A DNA stretch of 64,000 bases from Pollenia angustigena (taxonomy: Eukaryota > Arthropoda > Insecta > Diptera > Polleniidae): positions 100,774,151 to 100,838,150 of the forward strand of contig OV884060.1 of assembly GCA_930367215.1 (NCBI GenBank). Reading direction: 5' to 3'. Positions 22,763-34,609 of the stretch are shown here, one piece after another. Position numbers and translations under genes: made by a program. Position 1 is the first letter of the stretch. Each line of letters begins with the position of its first letter. Under the pieces are notes generated by a model that made no database searches, had not been told where the DNA came from, and saw nothing but the letters and a program-made list of their open reading frames with translations.

Positions 22763-24150
22763 ATAGATTTTCCATATCAGAAAGTTAATATTTATTATAA
22801 GTCATTAGAACCCTGTTTACTTGCCGCTGGCAATTAAAACGCTAAACATACCATCTTGGGGTCACGCCTAATAACACCAAAAGGTCTTGTTCTGTTTATT
22901 ATATGTAATTGCTAAAATGGATTTAAATGTGGTCGCGAGAGGACAACCAACAGATTGCACAGAAAATATTCCGCTTAGTACCCTGGATAATGTGGATCTC
23001 TCTATTGTTAATTTTGACAGTTATCTGAAACTAGCTGTTCAACATTCCATCACTACCCTCTAAAAAGTCAATAATAATGATATATTTTCTACAGATGTCA
23101 AGCGGCTCTTAACTGAAAAAGGAGAGTTCGAATAGACTGGCAATCGTACAGATCCCCTCAACTTAAGAATATATTAAAAGAGTGTATAAAAAGGCTAAGA
23201 AAGTTACTGCAGACTCAGAAAACGGCTTCTCTGGAAAAATATCTTAAGGAACTTGATGCAACTCCACAATCAGTCTACTCATTATGGCGCGCAGATATAA
23301 ATTTCAAAAGGCCAGTGGTGAGATTCACTAACTTTTAACGATCCGACAATCGTAATATTTGTCGACATTTATATTCGCTTGCAGTAACGATAGTGTGATT
23401 CTGTAATTTTTTTTAACGATAGTACACAGCTGTTTTTTTTGTAACATCTCTGTCTACAAAATGTTAAAAAAAAAACGAAAAGCACAAAAGAGAATAAAAT
23501 AAAAACATATGAAATTGTTCTTAACCCCCCTTGTTACACATATTTTTTCATTTAAAATGCACTGAAAAAGGTCTGGCCAGACTCATAAGTAAGACGAAGG
23601 GTTAATTTGTGGTTTTATATTTTTTTTTTTGTGAATTTTACATTTAGAATTTTATTTTTGTTCTTAATTTGCTTTCTTGTTGCAAATTTTAAATTTATTA
23701 TTTTGTTTTTGTTCATACATATACATATGAATATATCTTTGTATGTATGTAAGCTATTTTAAACATAAAAAACATTTTATCGATAAAATAAACACAAACT
23801 AAATTATTGTCGCCAAGATAACGACAAAAAAATTGCTTAAAGTAACAGCTGACTTTAAACGACAGCGAATATCGTTAAAAATTTTACAGAATAGCATATT
23901 CGATAAATTTTCGTTATACTTATTTTAACGATTCGATTATCGTTATAAAAGTTAGTGAATCGCACTACAGGTATCTCTAAGCCACCATTAAGAAACTTGA
24001 AGTGAAGTTGGACAAGAAATGATATTAAAAATGAAATCTGTTTGTTAATCACTTGAAAAACGAGTTACCACCAGTTGCTGCTAGAGGAGATATTCTCCTA
24101 AGATTTGAGATAAGAGAAATCGTATAGGCTAATTGTTACTTAAATACTAA
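22763..24150 (+). pseudogene. Jockey-type LINE ORF2 fragment, 5' part (continues at 39100)
   Basis: A degenerate copy of the element at 29869-34040, in the opposite orientation. Recognisable stretches are the endonuclease C-terminus (MDLNVVARGQPT), the linker (LKELDATPQS.YSLWRA) and the region just before the reverse transcriptase (PVAARG..LRFEIREI). It is split at 23326-23968 by a MITE. It stops at 24150 in the codon run for LNTK and resumes at 39100 with KA, because a PIF/Harbinger-type element landed there. Several frameshifts and stops; not functional. Confidence 0.75.
23326..23968. mobile_element. MITE with GATTCACTAACTTTTAACGAT ends
   Basis: It splits the LINE fragment between KRPV and ISKPPLR. 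Ends read inward GAGATTCACTAACTTTT and GCGATTCACTAACTTTT, followed on both sides by TAACGAT motifs. About 640 bp of non-coding AT-rich DNA. Limits are within a few bases; the target duplication is short or mutated (CAGT/CAGG). Confidence 0.65.
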
Positions 24151-24820
24151 GCATGGGTTTTGAACATTGAGATTAATCCTAGCAGGGAACTATAATTAAT
24201 TAATCTGAGAATAAATCTAAATCCGTTTTTAAGTGGTAGCTTAAGCCTCAACAGAAATGGCAACACCATTTTCAAATGTCAACTTTTTATCAGTGCACTT
24301 TGTATTTTATATAGAAGAAGAAGAAAAAATTCTATCAAAACAGAAAATTTAAGCGCGTAAGTGCAAAGTTTTGTTATTTTAAAATTTATACTTATAAAAA
24401 AGTCATTACAATGTTTAGTGCAGAAACCAAAAGGTCAACAAATTTCACAACCGAAGAAGTGGAGTACTTGGTTAAATTAGTTTACCAAAAAAAAGTACAA
24501 TTGAATGTAAAAAAACCGAGCGGACCACCGCGGCAGATAAAGCTCGTTTTTGGATGGAAATCTAAGACGATTTTAACGTGGAATTTAATTGTTTTAGGTC
24601 ATACAAAACTTTAAAAATAAAGTACGACAACCTAAAAAAACGCAAGAAGAATTATTGCTTGGACAAAAAAGAGTTTTTTAAAACTGGTGGTGGAACAAAA
24701 TACCCTCAAATGTATCTCAAGTGGAACAAGAAATTATTGAAATGCTGCAAATTGAACAAGTAAAAGGATAAGCATCAATATATGACGGCGACAGTAAGTA
24801 CCTTTTAAATTTATGTTTAA

Positions 24821-25058
24821 AGGCCCAACCATAATCTACATAGCCGTGCTTAACCTACTGAATGAAAGGCAATAAAAAAATCAAAAAACATTTGATTCCG
24901 TACGGAATGTGCGATCAGTTTCGCACTTTGCTTGAGCAAATGACAGTTTCATAAAACTTAACAAAAAGGTTCCGTAAGTTAAATATGGTGTGCTTCATAT
25001 GATTTACATGTATTCGCACATTCGCTTAATCCAACTTAAGCATATTATGGTTAGGCCT
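24821..25058. mobile_element. PIF-like MITE, AGGCCCAACCATAAT family, copy 1
   Basis: Ends read inward AGGCCCAACCATAAT and AGGCCTAACCATAAT. TAA on the left, GAA on the right (one mismatch to a 3-bp duplication). It sits in intron 1 of the Myb/SANT-like gene. A second copy lies at 40855-41124. Confidence 0.7.
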
Positions 25059-25329
25059 GAATAAATACCTGTCATGAATACGCTAAAATTAATTTTCTTT
25101 TTTCAGAATATAAAATGAATATTTTAAATGTGATCTCACCCAAACTGACATAGATGAACATGCCAAAAATTGCTTAGGTATGTTAATTTTCATTGATACA
25201 TACTTACTAAAGAGCTGCACAAGTCATTCTAGGCTAAGAGCCCATCAGGCCATCGTTATTTTATAATAGCTAAAAGATTTTTTGTATGGTACCACGCGAT
25301 TTCAAATATTATTTAAAATAAAATACATA

Positions 25330-26984
25330 CAGTGGGGAGTTTTAATGAGTACATGTTAGTACTTACCATCGTTTACAATGCATAACTTTTTAAATAATAG
25401 TGCAAATCAAATAATTTTTTTTTTGTTTTACTCTTTATTGTCTTCTTCATTGATAGAGGTATAACACTTGACCAAACAATAACAATTACTTAAACAAAAG
25501 AGAAAAAAAACGGCATGTACTCACTTATGCACTTTTGTAATATTAAGAAATTTGTTGTAATTTACAGTAACTTTTAATATTTGGTCCAAAGCCCTTTGTT
25601 CTTTAACACAGCTTTACATCTTCTTGGCATACTCTCAACCAAGTTTTCAATAATTTCGTTTGGAATACTTCGCCATTCTGTTTCAACCCTGCCCCAAAGT
25701 TCGTCTAAATTTGTTGGTGCTCTTGAATACTGTCCCATCCGTCTTTTCACGATTGACCACAAATTCTCAATCGGATTGAGGTCGGGACTTTGAGCTGGCC
25801 ACTTCATCAACTCAAATTTTTGTGCAGAGAGCCATTCCGTCACTATTTTGGATGTATGCTTAGGGTCGCCATCCTGTTGAAAAATTACTTCTTCTTCCGA
25901 ATAGGCGCTCCTCTCTACAAAATCTGGAAGATGGGTCTGGAGAATTTTTAAATAATCTTCCTTCTTCATTATTCCCTCAATTTTTTGCAACGGACCAACG
26001 TGCCACCATGTAAAGCAACCCCATACCATTATGTTGCCGCCACCATGTTTAACTGTTTCTTTTACATGGTGTCTTTTATTAGATTCATGTGGTCGACGCC
26101 AGCAGTATTGTTTTCCGTCCGACTGAAAGCGATTAAATTTGGATTCGTCCGACCAGATAACACGCTTCCAATCTTCTGGTGACCAATCCTTGTGCTTGCT
26201 GGCGAACTTCAAACGGGCCTTTACATTTTTATCGGACAAAGCTGGTTTGTTTTTCTTGACTGCAGAAATAAATCCAATTCTGTGAAGCGCATTTCTTGCA
26301 GCCCAACGACTAACATTCTTTCCAATATCCAATGCAGCTTCCTTTGGAGTTAGGTTCTTATCTTTCCGCATTCTTGTTATCATCACACGTGCCTCTGCAT
26401 CAGAAATTAACTTCCTGCGACCACGAATCGGTGTTTTATTCTGGACATTATTCCTTTTTTGTACTCTTATGATAACCGACTGACTTAATTGCTTCTGTTT
26501 AGCTATTTCCCTTGAAGAACAACCATTTTGTGTCATAGAGACAATATCATCCTCAATAGATTTTGGGAGTTTCCTCATTTTTTTGTTATTAAAAAAATTG
26601 TATAATTATTATTTATTATATTGTGTTATTCCGACGAGCTTGACGTTATCAATAACTCAATAATTCTTTATATATTTTATTTTCATCATGAAATCCAAAT
26701 AACAGATCAGTAACACAACAAAAACTTTGAAAAGTAACTGTAAATTACAACAAATTTCTTAATATTACAAAAGTGCATAAGTGAGTACATGCCGTTTTTT
26801 TTCTCTTTCGTTAAATTTTGTTTAAGTAATTGTTATTGTTTGGTCAAGTGTTATACCTCTATCAATGAAGAAGACAATAAAGAGTAAAACAAAAAAAAAT
26901 TATTTGATTTGCACTATTATTTAAAAAGTTATGCATTGTAAACGATGGTTAGTACTAACATGTACTCATTAAAACTCCCCACTG
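25330..26984 (-). mobile_element. Tc1-like element, complete, ~245-bp inverted repeats
   Basis: 1655 bp flanked by TA (25328-25329 and 26985-26986). The inverted repeats run 25330-25574 and ~26734-26984, begin CAGTGGGGAGTTTT and are nearly identical, which argues for recent insertion. Long repeats with an inner GTACTCA motif echoing the outer GAGTACATG are the IR/DR arrangement of some Tc1 elements. The single transposase gene is intact. The stop codon lies just inside the left repeat. Confidence 0.92.
25574..26578 (-). CDS. Tc1-like transposase, DD34E, intact (334 aa)
   Basis: A cut-and-paste transposase that binds the element's inverted repeats and inserts it at TA. The N-terminal ~110 residues form a paired-like helix-turn-helix region (SSREIAKQKQLS; RRKLISDAEARVM). 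The catalytic triad is visible: D144 in IWSDESKF, D236 in FQQDGDPKHTS and E271 in PDLNPIENLW, with 34 residues between the last two, as in Tc1. GGGNIMVWG lies between. Length is normal for the family and there are no stops. The start is the ATG giving MRKLPKSIEDD. Intact gene, TA flanks and matching repeats suggest recent activity; this is inference. Confidence 0.93.
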   Translation of the reverse strand: MRKLPKSIEDDIVSMTQNGCSSREIAKQKQLSQSVIIRVQKRNNVQNKTPIRGRRKLISDAEARVMITRMRKDKNLTPKEAALDIGKNVSRWAARNALHRIGFISAVKKNKPALSDKNVKARLKFASKHKDWSPEDWKRVIWSDESKFNRFQSDGKQYCWRRPHESNKRHHVKETVKHGGGNIMVWGCFTWWHVGPLQKIEGIMKKEDYLKILQTHLPDFVERSAYSEEEVIFQQDGDPKHTSKIVTEWLSAQKFELMKWPAQSPDLNPIENLWSIVKRRMGQYSRAPTNLDELWGRVETEWRSIPNEIIENLVESMPRRCKAVLKNKGLWTKY

Positions 26985-27141
26985 TATATTAGCTGCTAAA
27001 GCCCTGCGTTGCCCTGGGTTGAAACCACCATGGACTTTATTTAATATAGTCAAAATAATTTCGTTATTTTTAACACTTTAATTTTTAAGGGTTCAGGTCG
27101 GTTTGTACGTTTTTATAAGTAGAATTTAAAATCCATATAAA

Positions 27142-27745
27142 TAGGGACCGTAACAGTTATGCCTTTTTTCATAAAAGTCAGATGAAAACAGTTATTTTTT
27201 TATTTTTATTTTTTTGAGCAAAAATAACAGTTATTTTTTGATTTTTATTTTTTTGAACAAAAATAACAGTTATTTTTTTGATTTTTATTTTTTCGAGCAA
27301 AAATAAAAGTTATTCTTAAATAAATTTACGTGTTTTAATAATTTAGATCCAATGATAATTACACACTAAAACAAAAATTTGCAGTCAATTAAATTATTAA
27401 ATCACGTACATTTATTTAGAGAATATTTTATTTTTGCTCGAAAAAATAAAAATCAAAAAATAACTGTTATTTTTGTCCAAAAAAATTAAAATCAAAAAAT
27501 AACTGTTATTTTTGATCGAAAAAATAAAAATCAAAAAATAACAGTTATTTTTGTTCAAAAAAATAAAAATATAACTGTTAAGTTTGATGGAAAATATAAA
27601 AATCAAAATTATAAAAATCAATATATTTTATGATTGACAAGTGTATGAGGAACAATATGGTATACTTGAATCAGTTGTTCGACATTTAATTCTATATGCT
27701 TTTTTTGTTTTAAAATTCCAATATAACTGTTATTTTCGGTCCCTG
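27142..27745. mobile_element. hAT MITE, CATATAAA duplication, modular repeats
   Basis: 604 bp between two copies of CATATAAA (27134-27141 and 27746-27753). Ends are TAGGGACCG and CGGTCCCTG. Inside each arm an AAAAATAACAGTTATTTTT module is repeated three to four times in inverted orientation between arms, so the whole folds into a hairpin. No coding capacity; the frames across it are low-complexity Ile/Phe runs. Confidence 0.8.
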
Positions 27746-28130
27746 CATATAAATAATAAATTAATTTTATTTCTGTTTGAAATTACATAGGTAAATATTG
27801 ACAACTATTCCTAATGACAATACCTTGTTTATCATACAATGGTTTTTAGTGATACTTCGTGATAAAATAAATCTATTTTGATATTTTAAGTTCCTTGATT
27901 GTTTTTAAATAATAAGTAGCTTTATTTTATATTTGTTTATAATTTGTTAACTTTTTTAGATGAGGTACCAGCAGAATCTTGCAAATGGGAAAAATATACC
28001 CCCAAAATGTTAAAAAGCTCCAAAAAATCCGGCACTTAGTTCAGAAATAGGAAGAGTACAAAAGCCGTGTGGGTTGATGTGGATTGAATGAAACTGAAAA
28101 AGATTGAAATAGAAAAAAAGTTCTGGAAGA

Positions 28131-28590
28131 AGAGGCAAAACTAAATTGGAACTAGAAATAGATGAGTAAAAGCAAAGGCTGAGAAGTTTTTCAAATAATG
28201 GTGGAGGAGTGCTTAAGTGCCCAAAAGAATTTTAAATACAATGGTAGAATGTAATCTACTATTTTATATAAAGTACAATTGTTTTCATAAATTTAAGTAT
28301 TTTTTATATTATGTATGTTTGTGAAAGAAATTGATATTATTTAAACCGAAGCATATTTAAGGGCTTTTTATTTAATTTTTATCAACTTTTTATTTGTGAT
28401 AAAAAATCTTTCTAAAAAAGCAATGTTTTTGCAATATTTCTGATAAAATAATTGTTGCTCCCATTGTGAACAAAGCCTTACAATTTCTAAATTTTCGAAA
28501 TCGATTTCCTTTACATAAAAACATACAGACCTGCATCAGGTTGAGCTTTAATTTAATGTACAAATGAATTGTTGTGTTATTTATGTTTTT
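28131..28590. other. Remainder of the PIF/Harbinger-type element
   Basis: AT-rich sequence after the Myb/SANT remnant. I see no transposase motif here. Confidence 0.45.
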
Positions 28591-30039
28591 ATACCCTCCA
28601 CCACAATAAGTTGTGAAGAGTGTATACTAAGTTTGTCATTCCGTGTAAAACTTTTTTATTATTCATCTCAGACCCCATAAAGTATAAATTCTGGGACCTT
28701 GAGTAATTCTAAGTCGATTTAGCTATGCCCGTCTGTTAAAAACACGCTCACTTTCAAAAAGCTTGTTAATTTTGTTACAAAAACTAACAAAAATGGTGAA
28801 ACAATCCACAGAATGATACAAAATTTTGCAAAAATTCGTTTTATTCGGCTGAAAATCGCGCTGTAAAGTTTCGTGAAGATCCGTCTATAATTTACCCTAG
28901 GCCCAATATAAGCCCTACTACTGGAAAACAGTATAGTACACCTAAAACCCTAATTAACAATGCTATCATAACATGCACGTCACAGTTTAATAGGACAACA
29001 AATGACACTTTAAAGTTTCGTGGAGTTTGGTCTATAATTGACCCTAGGCCCCATATAAAGCCCACTCTTGTTAAATAATTAAATACGCCTAAAACCGTAG
29101 CAGATATAGATATTGCGGTAAACTTTCTTCCAGCTTAGCTTCATATGGCCAGAAAAAATGTTATGCAATTTTGTGATATACGGTCCATAATTTACCTTAG
29201 ATCCCATTGCCTTTTGAAATTCACTGCAAACGCTTAAACTAATTGCACCGCTGTATTGAAATTTTTGTTTTTTAATTTAAAAAATCACTCTGCAGAATTT
29301 CGGGATGATTGGCTCATAGCTTACCATGGCTCCAATATAAATTGGGGGGGGGGGGTGCTTTAAAACCATGGTAGATAAGGCATTATTGCTCAATTGAATG
29401 GGAGATAAAGCCATAATGGCCTTATTGCCCAATCATTGAGAGGTAAGGTCATATTTAAAATTTTGCGTAATGAGATTTATAGCCATATTATTTTGCAAAT
29501 GAGAGATAAAGCCATATTTTTCAGAAAATTGTTATGCATGGTGTAATCATTCTGTAAAAGGGAAAATCCTTAGTTATCATTGAAACACATTTTTTTATTC
29601 TTGTGACGCACGCAGGAAAACTTTATTCAGCGAAGCCACCTGCCGCGTCCTACTGGAGGAAAAAAACCCTAAGCACGGCCACAGGCCGTCACGCAGAAAA
29701 ACTTTAGTATGCAAAACCAGATTTCAATGGTGGGGTGCTTTAAAACCATGGGAGATAAGGCCATGATGGCTTTATTGCTCAATTGAATGAGAGATAAAGC
29801 CATAATGGCCTTATTGCCCAATCATTGAGAGATAATTACATATTTAAAATTTTGCGAAATGAGAGATATTTTTTTTTTTTTTTCATTATTTTTTTTTATT
29901 GAATCTTCATATATTAAATATGAACTAACAATAATTAATCAAATCTTAACCTAATACTTTATTTTATGTCCTGCCAGTGCCAGACAAAATTTTCTTTATC
30001 ACGGGTTCTGTTCACTTATATAGGTGTTTATCACTCATC

Positions 30040-32638
30040 TTATTGGGTATGTGCAGCAGTGTCTCTTCTTCTTAAGCGAGTGTGGCCGCCATGATTTAAA
30101 ATATTTCGAGCTAGTGGATTTGGGTGTTGTTCAAGCCTTTTTAAATATTTTATTGCATATTTTGTAATCATAGTTTTAACTAATGGCACATTGAGATCCC
30201 TATGAATGTTTGAGTTTTTAACATACCAGGGAGCTGCGAGGCAGTGCCCCATAGTTGAATACCGTAGCACCAGATAGGCTTTAAGATAGAGTTGTAAAGT
30301 AGAAGCTTGCAATCGAGACTAAGGACAGAGTTTCTTCCAATAAGCCAATGAATTTGAATGGCTTTTAGTTTCATTTGAGTTAATTTTGCTTCTATATGGC
30401 ATTTCCACGTTAATCGCCGATCCAGATGTATACCGAGATATTTAACATGCGAATGTTGAGGAATTATTTAATTATTGATTGTAATAGGGGGGCAAGATTC
30501 CCGGCGCAAAGTGAATGTTATATGTACGCATTTTTGCTCATTGGCCATTATCCTCCATTGTCGTAACCATATTTCTAGTTGAAATATATGATGCTGTAAG
30601 TAACGCGATGCTTCATAACAATTTTCGTGGACGCTTAGAAAAGCTGTATCGTCTGCAAATGTTGAAATTTGTGTATAGTTGCTTGTTGGCATGTCCGAAG
30701 TATAAATTAAGTATAATAGGGGGCCCAGGATGCTGCCTTGTGGGACTCCAGCGGCAATGGGCTGAGGTGAACTTAAGAAATTTCCTTCTTTAATAATAAA
30801 TTGACGACCGAATAAGTAGCTTTCTAGCAGTTTGTGTGTGTTTGCTGGTAAATTTTGCTTCAATTTATGTAACAAGCCTTCATGCCAGACTTTATCAAAA
30901 GCTTGCGAAACATCGATGAAGAGTGCTGAGCAATATTTCTTTTCTTCAAATGCTTTTCTTATGACATTAACAATTCGATGAGTCTGTTCGATTGTGCTGT
31001 GTTTTCTTCTAAATCCGAACTGATGGTTTGGAATACATCTATTTACACTTAAAATCGGTGTTAATTTTAAAACTAATAATTTCTCAAACAGCTTTGACAT
31101 ATTTGATAATAAGCTAATAGGCCTATAAGACTCAACTTTTGTATGATCTTTACCTGGCTTTGGTATCATGGTAACTAAGGAAACCTTCCATTTTTGAGGA
31201 TAGTATTCAAGACGTAAAATAGCATTAAAAATAAAAAGAATAATTTTCTTTGCTATGCGAGGTAGCTCCAAAAGCATTTTATTACTGATTTTATCAATAC
31301 CAGGTGCCTTCTTAGTGTTTAAGTCACAAATAGCCTTTTCGATTTCTCTTAACTCAAATCTGAGGGGAATAGCTGCTCTAGCAGCAACAGGTAACTCGAC
31401 CGCAATATTGTGAAATATATTTGGTGTAAATACGTTTTTCAAGTGACTAACAAACAGATTTCCTTTCTCAATATCGTTTCTTGCCCAATTACCATTCAAG
31501 TTTCTTAATGGTGGCTTAGATATAACTGGCCTTTTTATATTTCTAGCTGCACGCCATAATGAGTAGTCAGATTGTGGAGTTGCATCAAGTTCCTTAAGAT
31601 ATGTTTCTAGAGAAGCCGTTTTCTGATTCTGCAGTAACTTTCTTACCTTTTTTGTGCACTCTTTTAATAAAATCTTAAGTTGCGGGGATCTGTAAAGTTG
31701 CCACTCTCTTCGAACTCTCCTTTTTTCAGTCAAGAGCCGCTCGACATCTGAAGAACATATTTTATTATTTTTAATTTTTTTGAGGGTATCGCTGGAATGT
31801 TGAACAGCTAGTTTCAGAAAACTGTCAAAATTGTCAATAGAGCGATCTACACAATCCGGTGTACTGAGCGGAATATTTTCCGTGCAATGGGTACTGAGAT
31901 ATTTTTTATATTTTAACCAATTAATTTGCGTAGCTGTCGTCGCTATGTAACCAGTCGGAGGTACAATTCTCTTGGGGTTCATTATAGTAACAATTGTAGG
32001 TGTGTGGTCGGAAGATAATTCTAGGGAGGCTTCAACATGAATCGTTTCTATGGGAATGTTTTTAACCACGCCGAAATCGATGACATCTGGTATTTTTTGA
32101 TGATCAGTGGGCCAATATGTTGGTTGTCCGCTCGCTACCACATTTAAATCCATTTTAGAAATTGTGTTAAATAAAACACGACCCTTTGGTGTTATAAGTC
32201 GCGACCCCCAGAAGGTATGTTTAGCGTTATAATCGCCAGCGGCTAGGAAACACGGTCCTAATGATTTAAAATATTTATAATATTGGTCCTCCGATATTGA
32301 AAATCTCGGCGGGAGTAAAACGATGAAATTACTAGGTTTCTATTTAATTCCTCAACGCAAATGTTCGTTGCTTGGAGATAATCTTCACGATGATCACACA
32401 TTAGGTAGTGTTTGACTCGGGTTTTTATTAAAATGGCAGAACCTACACAAGCTCTATCTCGTGGGTCCTTGGTATCATATAGTATATAACCATTTATTTT
32501 AAACGTATTTCTTGAGGTCAAATAAGTTTCAGAAATCATCATGACACCAATTTGTTTATTGTTAAGAAAGTATTTTAATTCATTTTTATGTTGGCGGATG
32601 CCGTTTGCGTTCCAAAAACAAATTTTTAAACAGTTCAT
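30040..32638 (-). pseudogene. LINE ORF2 (endonuclease-RT), frameshifted
   Basis: 32638-32258 is the endonuclease N-terminus (CFWNANGIRQHK, MISETYL). A frameshift near 32260-32300 separates it from 32153-30468, a long frame with the endonuclease end (PTYWPTD..PDVIDF), linker, and reverse transcriptase: FIDVSQAFDKVWHEG, GVPQGSILGPLLY and FADD. Another break near 30470 leads into the thumb region 30374-30040 (LLYNSILKPIWCYGIQLWG). Same protein architecture as the first LINE but clearly a different subfamily. Confidence 0.83.
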
Positions 32639-33991
32639 GGTTTGTTAAGTACAGCTTGCAATAACATCGATTGCATTCTAAGCATTTCCTGCATCATATT
32701 ACCCACTGTATTCGTAAAATTATTTACTGTTTGCACTAATGTTTCCATGGTTTTTTTCTAAACGACTTAAATTAGAAACCGGAGTTTCATCATTACTTGG
32801 CGAGGCACCTTGCATTGGCTGATGGTTTGTTTTTAGGACGTTAGCGTAAGAGGTTCTGTTATTACTAGGCTGGGGGGCTTGAATTGCATTTGTGTTTACT
32901 TGATTTGCAACCTGCATTTGAGGGGTATTTGTTTTCGGTCCAACCGTCTGCTTGACGATATTATATACAGGGCATCCTCTATAATTGGCAGTGTGATTAC
33001 CGCCACAGTTGCTACATTTTTTTACGTTGGGGTCGGTTTTAGACTTATCGCAAGAAACTGTACCGTGTAGCTCACCACATACTACGCAGACAGGGGGTTA
33101 GTAGCAGTATGCCTTAGTATGGCCAAATTCTTGGCAGTTTAAGCACTGAACAGGTCCATTTTTTTTGTGCGGCTCTTCTATAGTTGTTCTTTTGTAGAGA
33201 ATATATTTTAAATTGTAAATAGGATGTGTTTCGTTTTTTTTAAGTTTTACGTCGCCAGGTTCAAACTCCACTCGAAAAAGTGGTTGGGGAATTTTTTCTC
33301 TATTTTTAATATTTACTACATGTTTTACCTTGAAGCCTTTTTCTTCTAGGAATGTTTTAACCTCTTCTGGGTCCACACATGAGTCAATACCCTTAATCAC
33401 TACCTGTAGACCTTTACTGCTTTTCAGTTGGTAGGTATAAAAGTTTTTTTTAAGTGTTTGAAAATTGTTTACTATTTTGCGAAAATCATTCTCATAATTG
33501 ACTTGTATTTTTGTCTCGTTTATACATCCACGCTTGGTAGCCTCTACGTAAAACGAATTTTCACCTATCACCGATATCAAACTCTTTATGAGCTCATTTG
33601 AATTTTGCTCCCTAAGATATATCGGGGGAGGCTTGGATGGTTTATTGACGTTTGGTGCTTCAGAGGATTCATCCTCCAGAATTGCAAAACGATTTTGAGT
33701 ATTTATTTTTTCAAAAGATGGTACTTTTGAGGCCGAAGCAACTGCTGCAGAGGTAGGGCTGCGTCCCCGTTTAAGCACTGTTATGTACCTGTCCATACCA
33801 ACTTGTACTGTAGGCTTTTGGCAACTTATTACAGGGGGGTTTTCCATTGCATTTGTGTTTGAGTTCATGGTATCATTTCCCACTAAATTTGTTTTTGACG
33901 TCACGGCAATACTTGCTGGCCTGGCAACACTTGTCACCAAATCTAGTTTTAGTTTTTTTAATGAGTCACTATCCACTGTTTTCGTAAACAC
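32635..33991 (-). pseudogene. LINE ORF1 (gag-like), nonsense and frameshift
   Basis: The protein opens with a Ser/Thr-rich region, then PPIYLREQNSNELI and YQLKSSKGLQVV, the same conserved domain as in the first LINE. Zinc knuckles follow: CLNCQEFGHTKAYC is intact, but the next codon run is cut by TAA at 33095-33097. CVVCG and CSNCGGNHTANYRGC can be read beyond it. A one-base loss in an A run near 32755 shifts the C-terminal coiled-coil-like tail. The stop overlaps the ORF2 ATG. Confidence 0.8.
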
Positions 33992-34040
33992 CGATGGTGA
34001 TAGGGAACGTGTTCGAGTAATTGGCTTAGCCGTTAAATAG

Positions 34041-34340
34041 TTTATATTGTTTTGTTTTGTTTTATCATGATCATTATAGTATTCTTCTTTTGTGCGTGCC
34101 GATCGTATTTTTGATAAGCTCTGTTTTAATACTAATTTTATTTAGTCAATCGTGTTTCAATAAATTCAATAGTTACACTAAAATATTCAGAATTAAATTC
34201 TTTACATAAAGCCTATATTTGTAAATAAATTCAAATTTATATAAATAATTACATAAAAGATAAACAATTTTCCTAAATTTACAAATACAATATACTTACA
34301 TACTTACAAACCTTTATTGAAATATTCTAAAATTTATTCT

Positions 34341-34373
<33 letters not shown>

Positions 34374-34599
34374 AAAAATATAAAAATAAAAACAACTAAT
34401 CAAAACAATAACCAGTTCTCAAATTGTACGTATTTTTAACAAACAACAAAAATAAAAACAATAAACAGTTTTACAGTTTAACAGAACACTTACTAAAATC
34501 AAAACAAAAATAAAACAACAAATCTCATATTTGCATTAAGAGTAATTCTACCCAGCAAACAACTCAGTTACTAATTAAAATATAATCTATTTAATTGAT
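34041..34599. other. Junction between two LINE heads, with an A30 run
   Basis: AT-rich, non-coding. A run of about 30 A at 34342-34371 could be a tail of a further retrotransposed piece or simple slippage. It probably contains the 5' UTRs of both divergent LINEs. Confidence 0.45.
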
Positions 34600-34609
34600 C
34601 TTTTTCTAA

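Larger units (their letters stand above)
24411..28130 (+). pseudogene. Myb/SANT-like DNA-binding protein gene, three exons, decayed
   Basis: Exon 1 (24411-24793) encodes a Myb/SANT-like domain: RSTNFTTEEVEYLVKLV, then SYKTLKIKYDNLKKRKK and KTGGGTK, the usual order of this family. It holds a frameshift near 24585. A donor GTAAGT follows at 24794. A possible exon 2 lies at 25107-25177 between TTTTTTCAG and GTATGT. Exon 3 begins after TTTTTTAG at 27960 (DEVPAESCKWEKYTPKMLK), followed by a Lys/Glu-rich coiled-coil-like tail. Introns have been enlarged by a MITE, a Tc1 and a hAT MITE. In PIF/Harbinger elements such a protein escorts the transposase to the ends; that fits its place inside 24151-39096. 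Confidence 0.65.
29869..34040 (-). mobile_element. Second Jockey-clade LINE, decayed
   Basis: Reverse orientation; the poly(A) tail is the T run from 29869. Organisation matches the LINE at 6700-11186: gag-like ORF1 followed by ORF2 with an ATGA overlap (32635-32638). Both ORFs contain stops or frameshifts, so it is older. The 5' end lies between 34040 and about 34560, where it meets the head of the CR1-type LINE; the junction could not be fixed. Confidence 0.85.

Noticed and set aside
27412..27621. 69-codon minus frame with repeated IFIFSIKNNSYFLI
   Set aside because: Translation of the MITE's AAAAATAACAGTTATTTTT modules, not a membrane protein.
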